Shown here: piece by piece, positions 11,770 to 24,065 of the stretch
Layout of the letters: each line of letters opens with the position of its first letter
Numbering within the stretch: position 1 is the stretch's first letter
Assembly (NCBI RefSeq): GCF_030272615.1
Contig: NC_081412.1
Coordinates: 476,539,657 to 476,603,656 of the forward strand
Source: Cryptomeria japonica
Taxonomy: Eukaryota > Streptophyta > Pinopsida > Cupressales > Cupressaceae
Direction of reading: 5' to 3'
DNA: 64,000 nucleotides
Notes under the pieces: generated by a model
Databases searched by the model: none
The model's input: the letters and a program-made list of their open reading frames with translations, nothing else
What the model was told of the DNA's origin: nothing
Position numbers and translations under genes: made by a program

Positions 11770-13020
11770 TTGATCATTAGTACTCAAAATTGAATGAAAT
11801 ATATAGAAATTGAATGAAATGTATAGATCTAAAAATCCACAAATCATGCGATGCCACATCCACACCATAAAACACGACTTAATGCACAAATATTGATCTA
11901 CATGAACTATTGCACAATTATTATAACTTAATGCACGACTACTTAGACATTACAATTCCATTACATTAGATCAAACCTTTCCAATGAATCCCTTTTGTGT
12001 ATACCTTGAATCATGGGGCCACCTTTCTTTATGGCATTTTGTCAAATAGCTAATAACGCTTTGCCTGAGCTTCCACAGTAACATTCATGGCGACTGCAAC
12101 AATAGTATTCAGTTATGCACGGACGTGGGGCTGTGGCTAGGGCACCCATGTCCTCTATATGCTACAATAATAATGTTCCATAAAGTGTAGTCTCATCCTT
12201 TCATCTGTACCAGTGTTCTTAATGTCCGTGTGTTATTTCAAAGCTTCTATTTTGGTAGCAGGTAGTGGGGCTGCCTAGTAAAGGCCCTGGAACTTGTTAA
12301 AGTCAAATTTCATATTTCTTTTGCTTCAAAGTTTCTGAAACAGATCCAATTTGCATACCTTCCAATCATGGTATTATCATCACTATTCATTTGAAAATAT
12401 TATTTATTTACTTATGTGGGGATGCAGAACTGGTAAGGATGTTTGGACTTTTTTGTTATGCCCGTATGTGAAGTGAAAGTACATAGTTTTGCAGGGAGAA
12501 ATGAGTGGCTCAGACCCAAGGAACACTTGACAATCTAGAATTCCATTTGAAACATTTTTTTTTATTGAAAAAGAATTACAAAGAGGAAGGGCAGTACAAG
12601 GACTGCCAATACAGAGAATTAGACAACAGCAATTTGAAAATTGACATGACTTTAAAGAAAATGACTCGATGACACATATATGAATGTGAAAAGTTAAAAA
12701 ATGGTCAAGATAAAAACTGAAAACAGCTACCCTAAGGAATATAGATTCTTTTTGTTGATTTTGTTTATTTAGATTTATGTATCAAAATGGTTAGTGTCAA
12801 GTTTTTGATGGCGACCTTAAACATAATGAATTATTTTGCAAATTATAAGTTGTGAAAGATTTTAAGTAGGAGCAATTTTCTAGAGCGATAAAGTTGTTAT
12901 TGATGATGATGGCTACTCATAATTGAATGAAATGTATCCTTTAGATCTAAAAAGTAACGAATCATGTGATGACACATCAACACACCAATAAAGCATGATT
13001 TAGTGCACAAGTATTGGTCT
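11770..13020 (+). repeat. Direct repeat pair, about 1.1 kb apart
   Basis: The segments 11770-11915 and 12905-13020 share, in the same order, AATTGAATGAAATGTAT, TAGATCTAAAAA, AATCATG-GATG-CACAT, CACGACTTA/CATGATTTA, TG CACAA and TATTG. They look like two pieces of one old repeat family flanking unrelated DNA (12040-12550), in which I recognise no gene. Confidence 0.5.
12553..12700 (-). mobile_element. Possible 5'-truncated LINE tail (minus strand)
   Basis: On the minus strand the sequence ends TTTGTAATTCTTTTTCAATAAAAAAAAA, a tail style common in plant LINEs. Only the non-coding 3' end seems present, and the 5' limit is not defined. Confidence 0.3.
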
Positions 13021-13379
13021 TACTTTTTGGGGGGGCTTTTTGGACACCTTGGCAAAAAGCATGTTGATGTGGCATCATATTTGATGATGTAGCCCTGAAA
13101 CCTTTGTTATTAGCAAGGGACTTGCCAAGTAAGCTATTGTAAAAAATTAGGAGTGATTTAAAATCTTCATGTAGGATTTTGATAAGTGTGAAGTTAGGGT
13201 GTTCAACTACTGGATCCTCTCCCCTAGGACATGCACCATCTCTTGATGAACAAATGAATACCTCAAAGGAATATTGTAATGATGTGCATCGAATTGTTAT
13301 AGATGATATTATAGAGAAATCCTTGGATAGTGGGAATATTATTAATAAACCCACCTCAAAAATGATTAGAACAATGGAC

Positions 13380-13860
13380 ATATAAAAAACATAAGGGAAA
13401 AATAAAAGTCAAATAAAAATAGGGAATGAGTGGATTTTATCAAGAAATTTTTAGTTTGATTTGGTGTCAAATTGCACGATCATTAAATTAGTGGCAAATG
13501 AAAACAAAGATAAACCTCCTATAGAATATAGATGTAAGATTTGTAATTAGAAATAGTGTGGGGATAAGAAGTTGTAGCTAATAATTAAAACTATAGGAAA
13601 ATATGTCGATAAATTTCATGGAAAGGAAGTAATAGATGGAGAGGAAAAAAATAGTGATAAGATTGAGAACAAAGGATTAATTATCTTCGTGTTAAGTATG
13701 CCTTGGAATATGATGAGTGTATTAAAAAGCAGGTAAATGTTGTTGCATATGAAGATGATACAATTCAAACTCAATTTAGAAAGATTATTCGAGCAACCCC
13801 AATGGAAAAAGAAAATCAATTTAGTGTTATTTATCATATTTTCATACTCCCCAAATAACT
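13380..13860 (+). other. Unrecognised broken coding remnant
   Basis: Short plus-strand frames read EYRCKIC then, after stops, IGKYVDKFHGKEVIDGEE, and further on KYALEYDECIKKQVNVVAYE with IIRATPMEKE. The pattern of a Cys-containing finger followed by a charged linker resembles the N-terminal part of some plant hAT transposases. I cannot confirm it. Confidence 0.25.
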
Positions 13861-13918
13861 TTGTTTCTTTTATAAGATTTTTTTTTTTAAATTAACACAC
13901 ATTGGTCAATAAATAGGT

Positions 13919-14100
13919 TTTTTTTTTTGCTAAAAGGCTAAAGGCATGAACATTCTATTAATTAAGAAAAGAGTTTGCAAAATAGAGTAAGAAACCATAT
14001 ACAATAGAATTTTCAAAAGAACCAAAATGGCATTCTGTGAAATTTTAAAAGAGCCATCATGTAGAAAAGAACAAACAAATATACATATTCTAAGCATACA
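13919..14100 (-). mobile_element. Possible 5'-truncated LINE tail (minus strand)
   Basis: A run of T at 13919-13928 is, on the minus strand, a poly(A) tail. It is preceded by CTTAATTAATAGAATGTTC and then CCTTTAGCCTTTTAGC. This is the kind of non-coding tail left by short LINE insertions. No coding part is visible. Confidence 0.35.
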
Positions 14101-17100
14101 AGAGCCTAGTAGAAAACATAAGAAGTCGATAAATAGTTTGGTGGTAATGAGAAAGTTATTTTGTTGAGGTGGAAAAACAAGATGTATTAAAAAAAATCAA
14201 CTTATATCACATCGTCTTTAGATAAAATTATATCAATATATAATACTCTATGGGTATGTATGCTTATGTATACTATAGAAAATCACACCCATCGATCTCA
14301 TCTACTCTTAAGGGTGTGTGCACAAAGATTGGAGACCAAAAAGTGGCCACCCTACATTTTAGCCACCTATAGGCCATAAGATCAGTGTGTTATAATATGC
14401 TCGTGTTATGATTATTTTGATCATAAAAAAGCAAATAGAAAAAATTCAATTCTGCATTTGAGTTGTGAAAACTCATAACCTACAACTCATTTGAAGTGCA
14501 CTCACAGTGTTGGAGAGTCATTCCTTTGCCAAATAATTACCAAAATGCCACTACGACATCCTTGAAGTTGAAGAGGTAAGTATTTTTCATTTTAGTGTAA
14601 ATTTTTTATTAAATAGATAGTTTCAATTAGTTTTTAGAATTAAATTTGTTTAATTTTTAGGAGTTGACAATGCAACCCCAAATGATCAAACCTTGATTTA
14701 CCTTGTCATCAAAACCCTACTTAACAACAAAAAAAAAAAAAAAAAAAAAACCTCCTTTAATTTATCAAAATCCTTGAGGAACACAAGAAAATATATTACA
14801 TCAAATAGAAAATAATAAAAAATAATTAGAAGAGTTAATTGCAAGTTTGAAAGATCCAACAACAACAAACTCTCATTGGTCTATCGTCATTGAATCACTA
14901 TAATCCATTGTCTCTCATGTAGTATCGATGAGTGGAAAAATCAATAGTTGGTCCAACAAGAGGGAATAACTAAAACAATTTTATGTAGACAAGTTATCTT
15001 AAGAGCAAGTTAAACAAAAAAAAATTACAACTACACTTGTATGCACTATTCATTGACCCAAGAACCAATGAACCTACACACAATGCTTACAAGAGGTTCT
15101 CTATCCATTGGTACCAACACCAACAGATAAGAAGTAATTTTTGGGATAGGTGGTGGATGGTTTTTTACCATCCTCCATGTAATAAAAATGAGGTCCATCA
15201 ATAATTTTTGAGGTAACCCTATTGTGAGTTTATTCTTAATGAGATACCTAATTACTACAACATGCAGGAGTTCTAGGGTAGAGGCAGGGGCTAAACATAG
15301 GACAAAGTGGGGGCGTGCAACATGTCCAAAACTAGGAACCGATACCTCTAGCTAGAATAGAGTTTGAGCATGTAACTATCCCATTTATTGTGATAGAGGG
15401 CGTTGAGGGGGATACCTTAGAGTCCATTAGCTCATTGATCAAACCCTTATACATCACACTAGGCACCTAACATAGGGTGATCTATGAGTGAGTCTTCCAA
15501 GCATCAAGTTCCACTTTATTTATTTTTTCAAAACTATGGATCTCTTTGTGTTTATGATCTTGAGGATGATTAGGTTGCACATGACTAGGTCATATCTATG
15601 GCGAATCCAATCGTCATGACAAGTGAACTATTGAATGAAAGATTTTCCATTGATAGTTAGGTAAATTTAAACATGTTCAAATTCAATTTATTAAAAAAAA
15701 AAAAAAATGTAAGATCAACTAATTTACAAGAATAATTATAATAAAATTTCAGGGTCAAAGTATTCACCCTATGTTTAGCTATCACCCACATCTAAATTAC
15801 ATGATAATGTTGAGTCCACATGTATGTACATAGTAAAAAAATTATAAATATTACATGTAAATAGTTTAACCTTATATAATTAGTATTCTAATTTTGCATT
15901 ATATTTTGAATAGGTTAATGTTGGGCCTTCAACATCAACACTTAGCAGTCAAGGTGATTGTCAAACTTTCATTCAAGTAACCTTGTCTATTGTTAATCCT
16001 TAATTGTGGTGTAAAATAATGTTAGATAGTTTTGGTATTTAAAAAATGTTTTTTTTAGACGATGACAACGAAAACTCCTCTTGTATTCATACCATAATAG
16101 AGCATGGTGTTATTGTAGCATTAGCAAATTTGATGCCTTTGACAAAATTATGAGGCAAAATACTAAATTTCACATTATATTTGTTGTTTATATATCTATT
16201 ATTGAGAAATCAAATGATACTCATTTGTAGTCTTGTTTCTATCTTGATGCTTTCCACATGGCTTGCAACTCTAGATCGTGAACTTCCTCTTGTTGGGGAT
16301 GAACATAGTGATTAGTTATATGCGATAAGTGATTATTATATTAAATATCATTCTATAATTCAATTTATATATTAATGTCTATACTTTATATTGTATCAAT
16401 TGGAGATGCAGGCAAGTTTAGAAAGGAAGTCTTGTTAGCGGGTTTGAGAGCAACCATCACCGTATAATGCACCTCCATCCACTTGACATTCAAAGGAAGC
16501 TCATGATCGATTTTCTTCCCTTAGAGAGAAGTGAATACATTATGGTCCTTTTTGTATTCCTATATGGCATTTTGTACATATATTTCATATTATAGATATG
16601 TGAATTATATGTCTATATGGCTTTGTTGTAAGGCTAGATATGGATTTCTTGTATATCTATTGTAGTTTTATAAACATATTATGATGTATCCCTATATTGA
16701 TTTTTTGTTAATACAAATCTATTTTACCAATGAAATCCATATTTGTACTATAAATGATTAATTAAATAAATGAATAAATTAAAAAAGTGAGTTTGATCAT
16801 AGTGTAGGTCTTGGTTGATAACTTTTTTGTACTATATTTTTCAAATCAAATTAGAATGGAATTAATAAACGAGAATATCTTATAATTGTGATATCACATT
16901 TTCCCTTGGTCTATCTCTCTTAAATATGCTAACTCAATGATAATATTATAAATTAGATGTCACATTAATTAAAATGGGTTAAGAGTAAGTCAATTGAGTA
17001 TACCATGCAACATAAGAAGACAAAAAATAAAGCCATGAGAAAAATAAAACCTATTATAGTTTGTGTGACGCGGGAAATAAATCACTTAGCTTAAGAACTA

Positions 17101-17889
17101 AAAATAATGTGAATATCAAGAAAGGATGGAGGAACATAAGATATAATAAGTATCACTATGCACATGGATGATTCCCTAGGAATGACCACTAGAAAGACAA
17201 AACAATGAAGAATAAGAGGAAATTAGTCTAGGTGATACACCATGATAGAATATGAAGAACAAGCATCTAAGAATGCTAGAGTGTTCACACTAGGGTAGGT
17301 CTTTATGCCATTTCACTAGGCTAGTATTAAATTCTTAATTTCCTTTTTTTCATCTTCCACCTATCATGCTAGATAACATTTAGTTAACTACCAACTAACA
17401 TGATAGTTCAACAATAGTTAGGTTTCACTTATCATGCTACATAAGATTTAGTTAAACTTCCATCATTCATGCATTGATTAGATTCATCTTTACTCTATAT
17501 AAGAATGGGGTCATTTTTACTATTTAACTAATGTAAGAATTGTAATTAATCATTCGTTCAATTAGTGTAGTGTCATGTATATTATTTCTTCATCTTATTA
17601 TTACTTCTACTAGCTCAAAGTCAAATACCTTAAGGGTTTATTGATTGCTACCTCAATACTGTCCACTATCATACTCAACCACGACAGCCATATAGCACTC
17701 ATTATCATCCCATTTGAAATCCTTATGCTCATTAAAATACCATGAAAAAAGGTTGAAAATTTTCCTTAAGATCTATAGAACATCACTAAAAGATGAAATG
17801 ATGGATATTTTCATGAGAAAAGAGAGTTTTGGGAGTTTACAACTCCCCTAATCCACATACCAATCCTTTATTACACTGTGACAATCACA
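14101..17889. other. Old decayed DNA, no gene recognised
   Basis: There are stops in all frames and oligo(A) runs at 14729-14750 and 15693-15707. One plus-strand frame of about 59 codons (15028-15204) contains LYALFIDPRTNEPTHNAYKR and SNFWDRWWMVFYHPP. It looks like decayed coding sequence, but I do not recognise it. I see no LTR, terminal inverted repeat or target duplication. Confidence 0.35.
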
Positions 17890-19982
17890 ACAATGTAGCT
17901 CTAAATGATTGGGATAGCTAGTGTAGAAACAAAGGCTTCCCTTAATGTTCACCACATGTTCACCCACCCAATGCATCATATTCGTGTAGTTGGTTTAGCA
18001 TCACAAGATGAAGAACATGAAATATGCCTCGTGACAAATTTTTTACCAAAACACAAATGATGCTTTTCATGAATTCTAAAACAATGTTGTCATGTTCAAA
18101 TGTTGTCATGTCAATGTTGTTAATGTGAAAAGATCCTACATGAACCTATAGGTTCGGGTAGGATGTTCTTAGGTGCCACAAATTCTAAGAAATAGTCTAT
18201 CAATGTTTGATAGTTTTACGCACTTAGGATGAGCTTAAGAGAAAGAACTAGCATGGTGTAGCTCAAAACAATTGGGATAGTTTAAGTACAAAACAAGAAC
18301 TTGGCTAGGTTCACCAACCCATCTGGATGCGTTGGCACTATTAGTTGGCCCCATGATGCATGGAACAAAAAGTATGCTTCCTTTCAACTTTTTATTGAAT
18401 GCATTTGACAGTTTCTACAATTTCTAAAAAATTGTTTCCATGGCCAAGCAAATTGGAAATTAAAAAAATGAAAGAGGTTATCATGGAGGGACCCTACATG
18501 ACCATGAAGGTTTAGAAAAATATTTATGTTTCATGGATTTTGTGATATAGCTCACCAATGTTTGGCAATTTCATACACTTAGGGTTCTTAAAAGAAAGCA
18601 CCAACATAATGTAGCCCAAAACTATTGAGAGAGATAGGGTATGAAATGTGAACTTTACTAGTGTTTACCAACCCACTTGAATGTTTTGGAACTAATAATT
18701 TTTCCTCATATTGCATAAAGAAATGCTTTCTTGCAACTTTTCATTGAATGCATTTTGATTGTTTTTCAAATTTTCAAATATTATCACCACAATCAAATGG
18801 ACTAAAGATTTCAAAAACTAAGAGCATTTATTGTGGAAGGACCCTTAATGAACTTGTAGTACACATATGTAATGTTCATAGATGCCACAAGTTTTGAGAT
18901 ACAACCCATCAAAGTTTGGTAGTATTTTTTTCTTAGGGCTCCTAAGAGAAAGCATCAACATAAGGTGGCCTAGAATGATCGAGAGAGTTGGGGTGTTAAA
19001 TAGGACCTTTCCTAGAATTCACCAACCCACCTAGATATTTTAGCATTGTCAATTCAGCCTACATCTTCCGTTTAATGCATTCGATAATTTTCACATTAAA
19101 AAAATTATCATCATGACTAGACAAATTGATGATTTCCAAACTTCAGAGAGGTTATTATGGAGGATACCAATGCGACCCTATAGGTTTAGAGGAATTGTTC
19201 ATAGGTGTCATAGATCTTGAGATACAACCTATCAAAGTTTGCTATGTTTTTGCACTTAGGGATCCTAAGAAAAAGTGTCGGCACAATGTAGCCCAAAATG
19301 ATAAGGAGAGATATAGTAGTGAAAATAGGACCTTTCCTATAAAAAAAATCCACCCACCAAGACATGTTTGCATTGTTAGTTTGACCCCACGATGAATGAA
19401 AAACATTATGCTTGCTTGCAACTTTTAGTTGAATGCAACTAATAGTTTTTGCAACATTAAAAAAATCGTCACCATGGCCAAATGGATTGGAGATTTTAAA
19501 AATTGGAGAATTTATTATGGAGGGACCCTACATGAACCTAAAGGTTCATACATAACATTCATAGGTGATAGAAATTCCAAGATTCGTCCCATCAAAATTT
19601 AGCAATATTTTGTACTTAGGGCTCTTAAGAGAAAGCACTAGAGTAGTGTAGCTCTAAATGATCAAGAAAGATGGGGTGAAAAATGAGACCTTTTCTAGTG
19701 TAAACCCACCCAAACCCACCCACTCAAATATGTTAGCACTATCAGTTCAGCCCCACAATGGATGAAACAAAAACTATTCTTTCTTGCAACTTTTGGCTTG
19801 ATGCAACTAATGATTTTTGCAACATCTAAAAAATATTCATTGTGGTAAAAAACCAAGAGAGGTTATTGTGGAGGGACCCTACATGACCCTATAGTTAGAT
19901 AGAAAATTCATAGGTACCACAAATTCTAAGATATGTCTCATCATAGTTCAGTATTCTTTTGCACTTAGGGCTCTTAAGAGAC
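17890..19982 (+). repeat. Tandem array of about 350-bp units (six units)
   Basis: A landmark GTAGC-CAAAA-GAT (or variant) recurs at about 17895, 18258, 18611, 18965, 19288 and 19648, giving spacings of 363, 353, 354, 323 and 360 bp. A further landmark copy near 19999 belongs to the LTR that follows and is coincidental. Each unit carries, in order, ACCAACCCACCTAGAT-like, ATGCTT-CTTGCAACTTTT, TTATGGAGGGACCCTACATG, TAGGTGCCACAAATTCTAAG and CACTTAGGGCTCCTAAGAGA. The last is nearly palindromic. Units differ from one another by roughly 20-30% by eye. I see no conserved reading frame. The last unit is interrupted at 19982 and resumes at 44295. Confidence 0.8.
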
Positions 19983-21311
19983 TATAGCATCGTAAATTGT
20001 AGCCCTTTGCAATTTTACACTACTTTTTGTGCCTCTACCTCGGTGTATTTCCTCTTAACTTTCTCTACGTGTATTTTTGGGATTTATACTACAAAAATGA
20101 AATAATATGATTATATGGTGATCTAAACCCTTGTCTTAGGACCAAATGCAGTTGTTTCACACTTATTTCATCGTGTGTTAGGTTGACAAGGGCAATTGGG
20201 TGCCTTTGTCTCCATAATTTGGGCCCAAATTTGGATATTTTGATGCCTTGTTCCTTTCGATTGCTTCTTGATCCCAATACATCAATATGACTATTGGAGG
20301 TTGACCTAATTTATGAAATACATTGAGAACTCTATATAAGAGCATCCTTTCAATTCATTTTATCATCAACTTATATCCATCATCCACAATCATTCTATCT
20401 TTGAGCATAAAGGCAACATTTCATCCCACCCTTCAAGCATTATTTGGATATTAGCATCATGGAGTAGTAGGTTACAACAATCTTCATGCAAGCATGTGTT
20501 TATGATTATTTAGTTTATGTCTTGTCTTATCATGTCATGTTACTACATCAACACTTGTGATCACATTCAAATAGTATTGCATCATCAACCATCATCAACT
20601 ACATCAGGCTTGAGGCATATTATTTATCATTCCACTTTAGATTTTTCCTTTCAATTTATCAATTTCATTCAAGGGTTAATTCTAACCTAGGTTTTGACCT
20701 AGGAAAACCCCGATTAAACAACACCATTTTCCTCTTTTATATGTATAGGTTGCAAGATCTAAAGACAATACATACAAATTTGGGAAGAGTGGATAGAGGC
20801 ACATAGAACCAACTTTTGCAGAGGTAGAAAATGGAGGATGAGGTCACCCAATCTCCATTGTCTAGTCTACTTTTCTAGTGAAACTTCAAGGAAAGATTTT
20901 GAGCAACATCTTTTTCTTGAAAATATCTTGATTTCTTTCTTTCTAGCTCCTAGACAAGGGCACCTAGGCTTCATTTTCCTGTACTTTCGAGTATAGACTT
21001 CAAACAAAGGTTCCTCTCTGCTCCCTATTTATAGATCTATATATTGTGTCTTAATATCTGACTTGAGATTGCCCATGCATGTTGATTATTGTCAATTTCA
21101 CATTTTTAACCCTAGATCTTGCATTCAATTTCTATAGTTCATTTTCAGCTCAAATAAAGAAGGAACTATATTCAAACAACATTCAACCCTTGTCATAGAT
21201 CTGAGGTTGAATCTATTGAGTTTATCCCGCTTTAATTTAATACCAATTGGGGGTGAGTTAATTCCTTGTTTACATAGCTAAACTAGTGAATCCTCATTTC
21301 CAACAATTACA
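19983..21311 (+). repeat. G1 5' LTR
   Basis: This LTR starts TATAGCATCGTAAATTG (the expected initial TG has become TA) and ends CAACAATTACA. It aligns with 42998-44294 along its length, for example at TGATTATATGGTGATC, AATTCATT-TATCATC, AGATCTAAAGACA and GAGTTAATTCCTTGT. A promoter-like TATATAAG lies at 20333. Sequence just inside, TTTTGGTGAACTC, may be the primer-binding site, but I cannot name the tRNA. Confidence 0.75.
20333..20340 (+). promoter_or_regulatory. TATA box of G1 5' LTR
   Basis: TATATAAG is followed by AGCATCC. The 3' LTR keeps TATAAGAGCATCC at 43351, so the motif and its downstream context are conserved between the two LTRs. Confidence 0.5.
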
Positions 21312-21780
21312 TTTTGGTGAACTCAATGTGTCTTATGCTTGCATTAAATTCTGATTTTCACTTTCATATTTAATTCTTATGCATCTAATTGGCCCATATT
21401 TGCAATCATTTCTGAAATATATGATTCATTGCATACATTGTCGGGTCTAATTCACCACCATTACACTTTGGTGAACCTGACATTTCTGATATTTTGCATA
21501 TTTCTTATTAGGTGTTTTTTAGATCTGATTTTTCATAATGAAATTTAAATAATCTAATTATTTTTCTATTTCACATGTGATTGCATTACTTATTAGCTAT
21601 ATATATCACAACCATGTGCTCAATAATAGCTTCTTTCACTACATGTTGCTTGCATTCATTCATAAAAATTTAATGTATGTCATTATGAGGGTTTCAAAGA
21701 TTTTTCCTACATTCAATTCATTTTTCAAAGCTTTCATACATATTTCATGTTACTATATCATGATATTTTTAAGGAAAATA

Positions 21781-22102
21781 ATGGAATATTTGGATTTCAT
21801 AAAAGCTTTGGTAGATGTTTTAAATGATACCCTTTCCAATCCTAGAGATGATATTCAAATGAATCATACTTGTTTCTCTCATGTAGAGTGTCTTTTATCA
21901 TGAGGAAAGAATTAATGCTCCTATCAATGATCTCTTCGATGGAGATACAACATTGAAGAGTAATGATGAATCCTCTTCTCACAAAGATATTTTGGTGCAA
22001 AATGGACAAGGTAAACTTGTTAATCTTACAACATATATGACTCTAGATCTTGTTCTCCAAGAGCTTATCTTAATCATCAAAATATTTTAGGACAAGATGA
22101 TG
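21781..22102 (+). pseudogene. G1 gag-like ORF, N-terminal segment
   Basis: The ATG at 21781 starts MEYLDFIKALVDVLND, which lines up with the start of the G2 ORF (MEFLSYFANSISSHIKD). A stop at 21901 and a change of frame follow, then EERINAPINDLFDGDTT. The segment has about 107 codons before it is cut by the LINE and copia-2. The same point in G2 lies about 112 codons from its ATG. The continuation is at 40703. The function is presumed structural (gag), but it lacks the usual retrotransposon gag signature. Confidence 0.5.
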
Positions 22103-22451
22103 TTATTATTGGAGATTGTTAGAGTATTTTGATAGCATGAGATTGTATGGTTGTCATTGATGTCAAACCTGGTTATCCAAATGAATGTTGTTCTAGATAT
22201 GCTTTTGGTTGTTACAGATTTATGTTCTATGTTGCAGTTGATATTTTTGGTGTTGGTTGTGTCATTCTGTATTTAGGGTGGTTCGAAATGCTTTTGGTAC
22301 CCTTCAAATATGTTTCTAGTTGTATTGAGGTTTGGTGGATAATATTATTTTGGTCTAGATATGTGTTGGAAGATGTGTTGAGATGTTAATTTGGGTCTCA
22401 CATTGGCGTATGGAAATCCGCACGGAGTATTTTGCATCAGAAGTGGTTATG

Positions 22452-23982
22452 TAGTGCAGGAGCACCCAACATCTTCCATGCTTCCATAAGGAAATTGTGA
22501 ATCGTTTAAGTCTTATTTTATGTTAAGGTTAAAAATAAGGTCTTAGGACCATCTTGGTGATGTTTTGAATTCAAAGTAAAGAGTCATGCTATCTAAGGGA
22601 TCCAATATGACAAAGTTGTCATTATGTAGGAAAGTTGTTATCATGTTGTCAAGATGTAGTAAAGTGTCTTAAGGGATCCATTTTTTTGTTTAGAGGTGTT
22701 TTCAAGGTCCATTGGATGTAATAAGGCCTAACAAGGCCATTTTTCAAGGTACAAGGTCAGTTGTACAATTTTTAACAAAATTGCTAAGTTGTCACCAATA
22801 TTGTTAAAAATTGTCATTGTAAAAAGTTGTCAAATTGAAATCCCAACGGTTATATAGTTTGAAAAGTGGTTAAAGTTGGTTGAAACTATTTTAAGTGCAT
22901 TAAAATATCCTTGAGAGGTCTAATGGGGGGTTGGTGATGGTAGATGTACATTGCACTCAAGAAGAAATCAAGAAATTGTTGTCTTTTCCAAAAATTTATT
23001 GTTTTTCTCATGTTGCAGCAAATTATACTTCTCTTTACAGCCTGAATATGTACTAAATCTCATTTATTTTGATAGAGGGGTGATTTACCTTCATTTTGGA
23101 AATTTTTTACTCAAATCCATCGAATATTGAAGGAGATATAAGCATTTTAGTAGAAACGGGTCTGAAACCCTCACAAACTAGGGTTTTGTCACCAAAATGT
23201 AAATAAACTCCCATTCCACTGTGGGGAAAGGATTGAACCTAATGGAATGGTAGCTATAGGATTTCTTCCAATGTTAGTTTTGTTTTAAATGTATGGTTTC
23301 AAGTCTAGATCAAGTTTGAAGTAAATTTTACTTGGTATCTCTATGTGACAGGCTTGTAAAGAGGGGTAAATTGTAGGTTTGAGTGAACCTATTGCAAACC
23401 TATCTATTTGGGCACAAAAAACTAGTTGATTTTGTGGTTTGATTAAGTATGAAACTTTTTGAATCCATTGGTTTAGGATTTGTGAGCATTAGAGATGTAC
23501 TTGCTTTGGAAAAGAGGGCTAAGTGGGGCCCTAGTGCAGCAATAGAAGTCACCTTTTGATAGACATGTTCCAAAACAACCCATATTAATTTTGAGATATG
23601 ATTTAGGTATTTAAAAAGGGTACTCAAATCAGGTTTTATATTTTGGAGAAGGGGGTTGAGTAGAGAGATCTTTTCACCAGTCCTAAAAAGGAGGGCTACT
23701 AGGAGTTGGGGTGGTTGTGAAGTATTCCATCATTCCACATGCTAGAGACCTTAACCAATGCTTGGAACATGTTTTTTTGGATTCCCTAAGATTTTTTGTA
23801 ATCCTTACCTTTAGGTATTGATCTATTTTAATGGCCACACCAAATTGAGTATATTTGCCTAGGTCTAGGAGGCCTAGTTTGTCAGGTGAGTTGGGAGAAA
23901 GTTCTCCCTATGTGTTTACCTACCTTGGTGATTTGAAACCTTGTTTCTAGGAGTTCCTAAGAATCCTACCACCTCTACATCA
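22452..23982 (+). repeat. Element A 5' LTR
   Basis: It begins TAGTGCAGGAGC and ends ACCACCTCTACATCA. It aligns over its whole length with 26325-27854, for example at CATAAGGAAATTGTGAAT, TCTAAGGGATCCAATATGAC and CTCCCATTCCACTGTGGGGA. Confidence 0.85.
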
Positions 23983-24065
23983 AAGTGGTATCAGAGAAAA
24001 GTAATTGATTGGGTAGAACAAAGTTGGAAGTGTGAAGAGAAGCTGATTGAACTTGTGAAGAGAAG

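Noticed and set aside
12977-13381. A 134-codon minus-strand open frame
   Set aside because: It overlaps one arm of the direct repeat, has no recognisable motif and lies opposite an equally open plus-strand frame. I could not support it as a gene.
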